Positions 63,569-64,000 of a stretch of DNA of 64,000 nt are shown here, piece by piece (positions within the stretch are counted from its first letter, which is position 1; each line of letters opens with the position of its first letter). The position numbers and the translations under genes were made by a program. The notes below the pieces were generated by a model. It was not told the origin of the DNA. It ran no database searches and worked only from the letters and a program-made list of their open reading frames with translations. The stretch is from Microvirga sp. (GTDB lineage Bacteria > Pseudomonadota > Alphaproteobacteria > Rhizobiales > Beijerinckiaceae): assembly GCF_014699075.1 (NCBI RefSeq), contig NZ_JACXAB010000008.1, positions 62,001 through 126,000 on the forward strand, written 5' to 3'.

Positions 63569-63777
63569 CGCTCACCTCCAGGGCCCGCAATTTAAGAACC
63601 AAGCTGCGGACCTCACGCTATCAAGCTTGCTTGTGCACAGGTTTATGGCGGGAGTCCGGAGCATGATCAACCGAAACGACAGCAACTCTGAAGGATGGGA
63701 GTTCAACTCGCCATTCATTGCCGCACCGCGTCTATGCCGCTAAGTTGCCCGCAACTGCTTAAAGGCTCCGCGATCTT

Positions 63778-64000
63778 ATGAACCTGTTCGTTTTCGGCCT
63801 CGGCTACACCGCTCTCCAGTTCATTCACCTTCACGGTCATCGTTTCACGAGTATCGCTGGCACGGTCCGTTCCGTGGAGAAAGCGAAGGCGCTGGAGGCA
63901 GAGGGAGTTCAAGCCTTCCGCTTCGATGGGAAGGATTTCGATCCCGCCATTCTCCAGCATCTTGACCAGACTGAAGCTCTCCTAATCTCCGCAGCGCCGG
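63778..64000 (+). CDS. NAD-binding epimerase/dehydratase-like protein (3' truncated)
   Basis: The ATG at 63778 opens a frame that runs off the window edge after 74 codons. It starts MNLFVFGLGYTALQFI, a Rossmann-like glycine loop (GLGYTA) followed by the pattern of atypical short-chain dehydrogenases (YeeZ-like). Near the edge it reads LLISAAP, the usual second strand. AAAGG lies upstream. The type of reaction cannot be told from the part present. Confidence 0.65.
   Translation, partial: MNLFVFGLGYTALQFIHLHGHRFTSIAGTVRSVEKAKALEAEGVQAFRFDGKDFDPAILQHLDQTEALLISAAP

Overview
The window is about 64 kb of GC-rich, densely coded chromosome from an alphaproteobacterium of the order Hyphomicrobiales (Rhizobiales). 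The relative is probably in the Methylobacteriaceae/Microvirga area; this is inferred from gene content, not from a search. Supporting signs are the pcm-tolC-popZ-valS block, an Aap-type amino-acid importer, an EcfG-type sigma factor, an HWE-family sensor kinase, a PHB phasin, ClpS-ClpA, a DUF1489 protein and a Mur-type palindrome at mntH. No rRNA, insertion sequence, prophage or CRISPR array was seen. Two tRNAs (Cys, Asn) are present.

Layout. 1-9.1 kb: the end of an unknown gene, an FMN reductase, a PAS/GAF/HWE histidine kinase, a small membrane protein coupled to clpA, clpS, a phasin, and a D-Ala-D-Ala carboxypeptidase with a SPOR domain. 9.2-14 kb: a membrane J-protein, a GST, small unknown proteins, and an orphan biotin carboxylase/BCCP subunit. 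14-21.5 kb: mntH, then valS, popZ, tolC and pcm. 21.5-25.1 kb: tRNA-Cys, tRNA-Asn, photolyase, alanyl-tRNA editing protein, sulfurtransferase. 25.3-31.2 kb: the aapJQMP importer, divergent from metC. 31.2-34.1 kb: a LAB_N / GT2 / GT39 envelope-glycosylation module. 34.3-37.1 kb: a small exported protein, an RtcB ligase, an unknown protein, and an EcfG sigma factor with a NepR-like N-terminal extension.

37.3-48.3 kb is a sugar-catabolic island: xylulokinase, a ribose/arabinose-type ABC importer, ribulose-5-phosphate 4-epimerase, ribulokinase-like kinase, fructokinase, AGE-family ketose-aldose isomerase and a convergent ribokinase. Together they could feed mannose, lyxose or pentoses into fructose-6-phosphate and xylulose-5-phosphate. 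48.6-53.3 kb: PhoH ATPase, a double cold-shock-domain protein, a single-domain response regulator, a cytochrome P450 and a SET-domain protein.

53.3-62.4 kb is a complete uronate pathway to 2-keto-3-deoxygluconate. It contains UxaC (glucuronate isomerase), UxuB-like fructuronate reductase, UxuA (mannonate dehydratase) and a GntR/FCD regulator. A four-gene polyamine/iron-type ABC importer sits inside the same operon. The window ends with an M20 amidohydrolase and the start of an NAD-binding epimerase-like gene.

The observations most worth a second look are the NepR-like segment fused to the EcfG sigma factor, the unusual importer in the uronate operon, the small membrane protein translationally coupled to clpA, and the palindromes at the phasin and mntH promoters.
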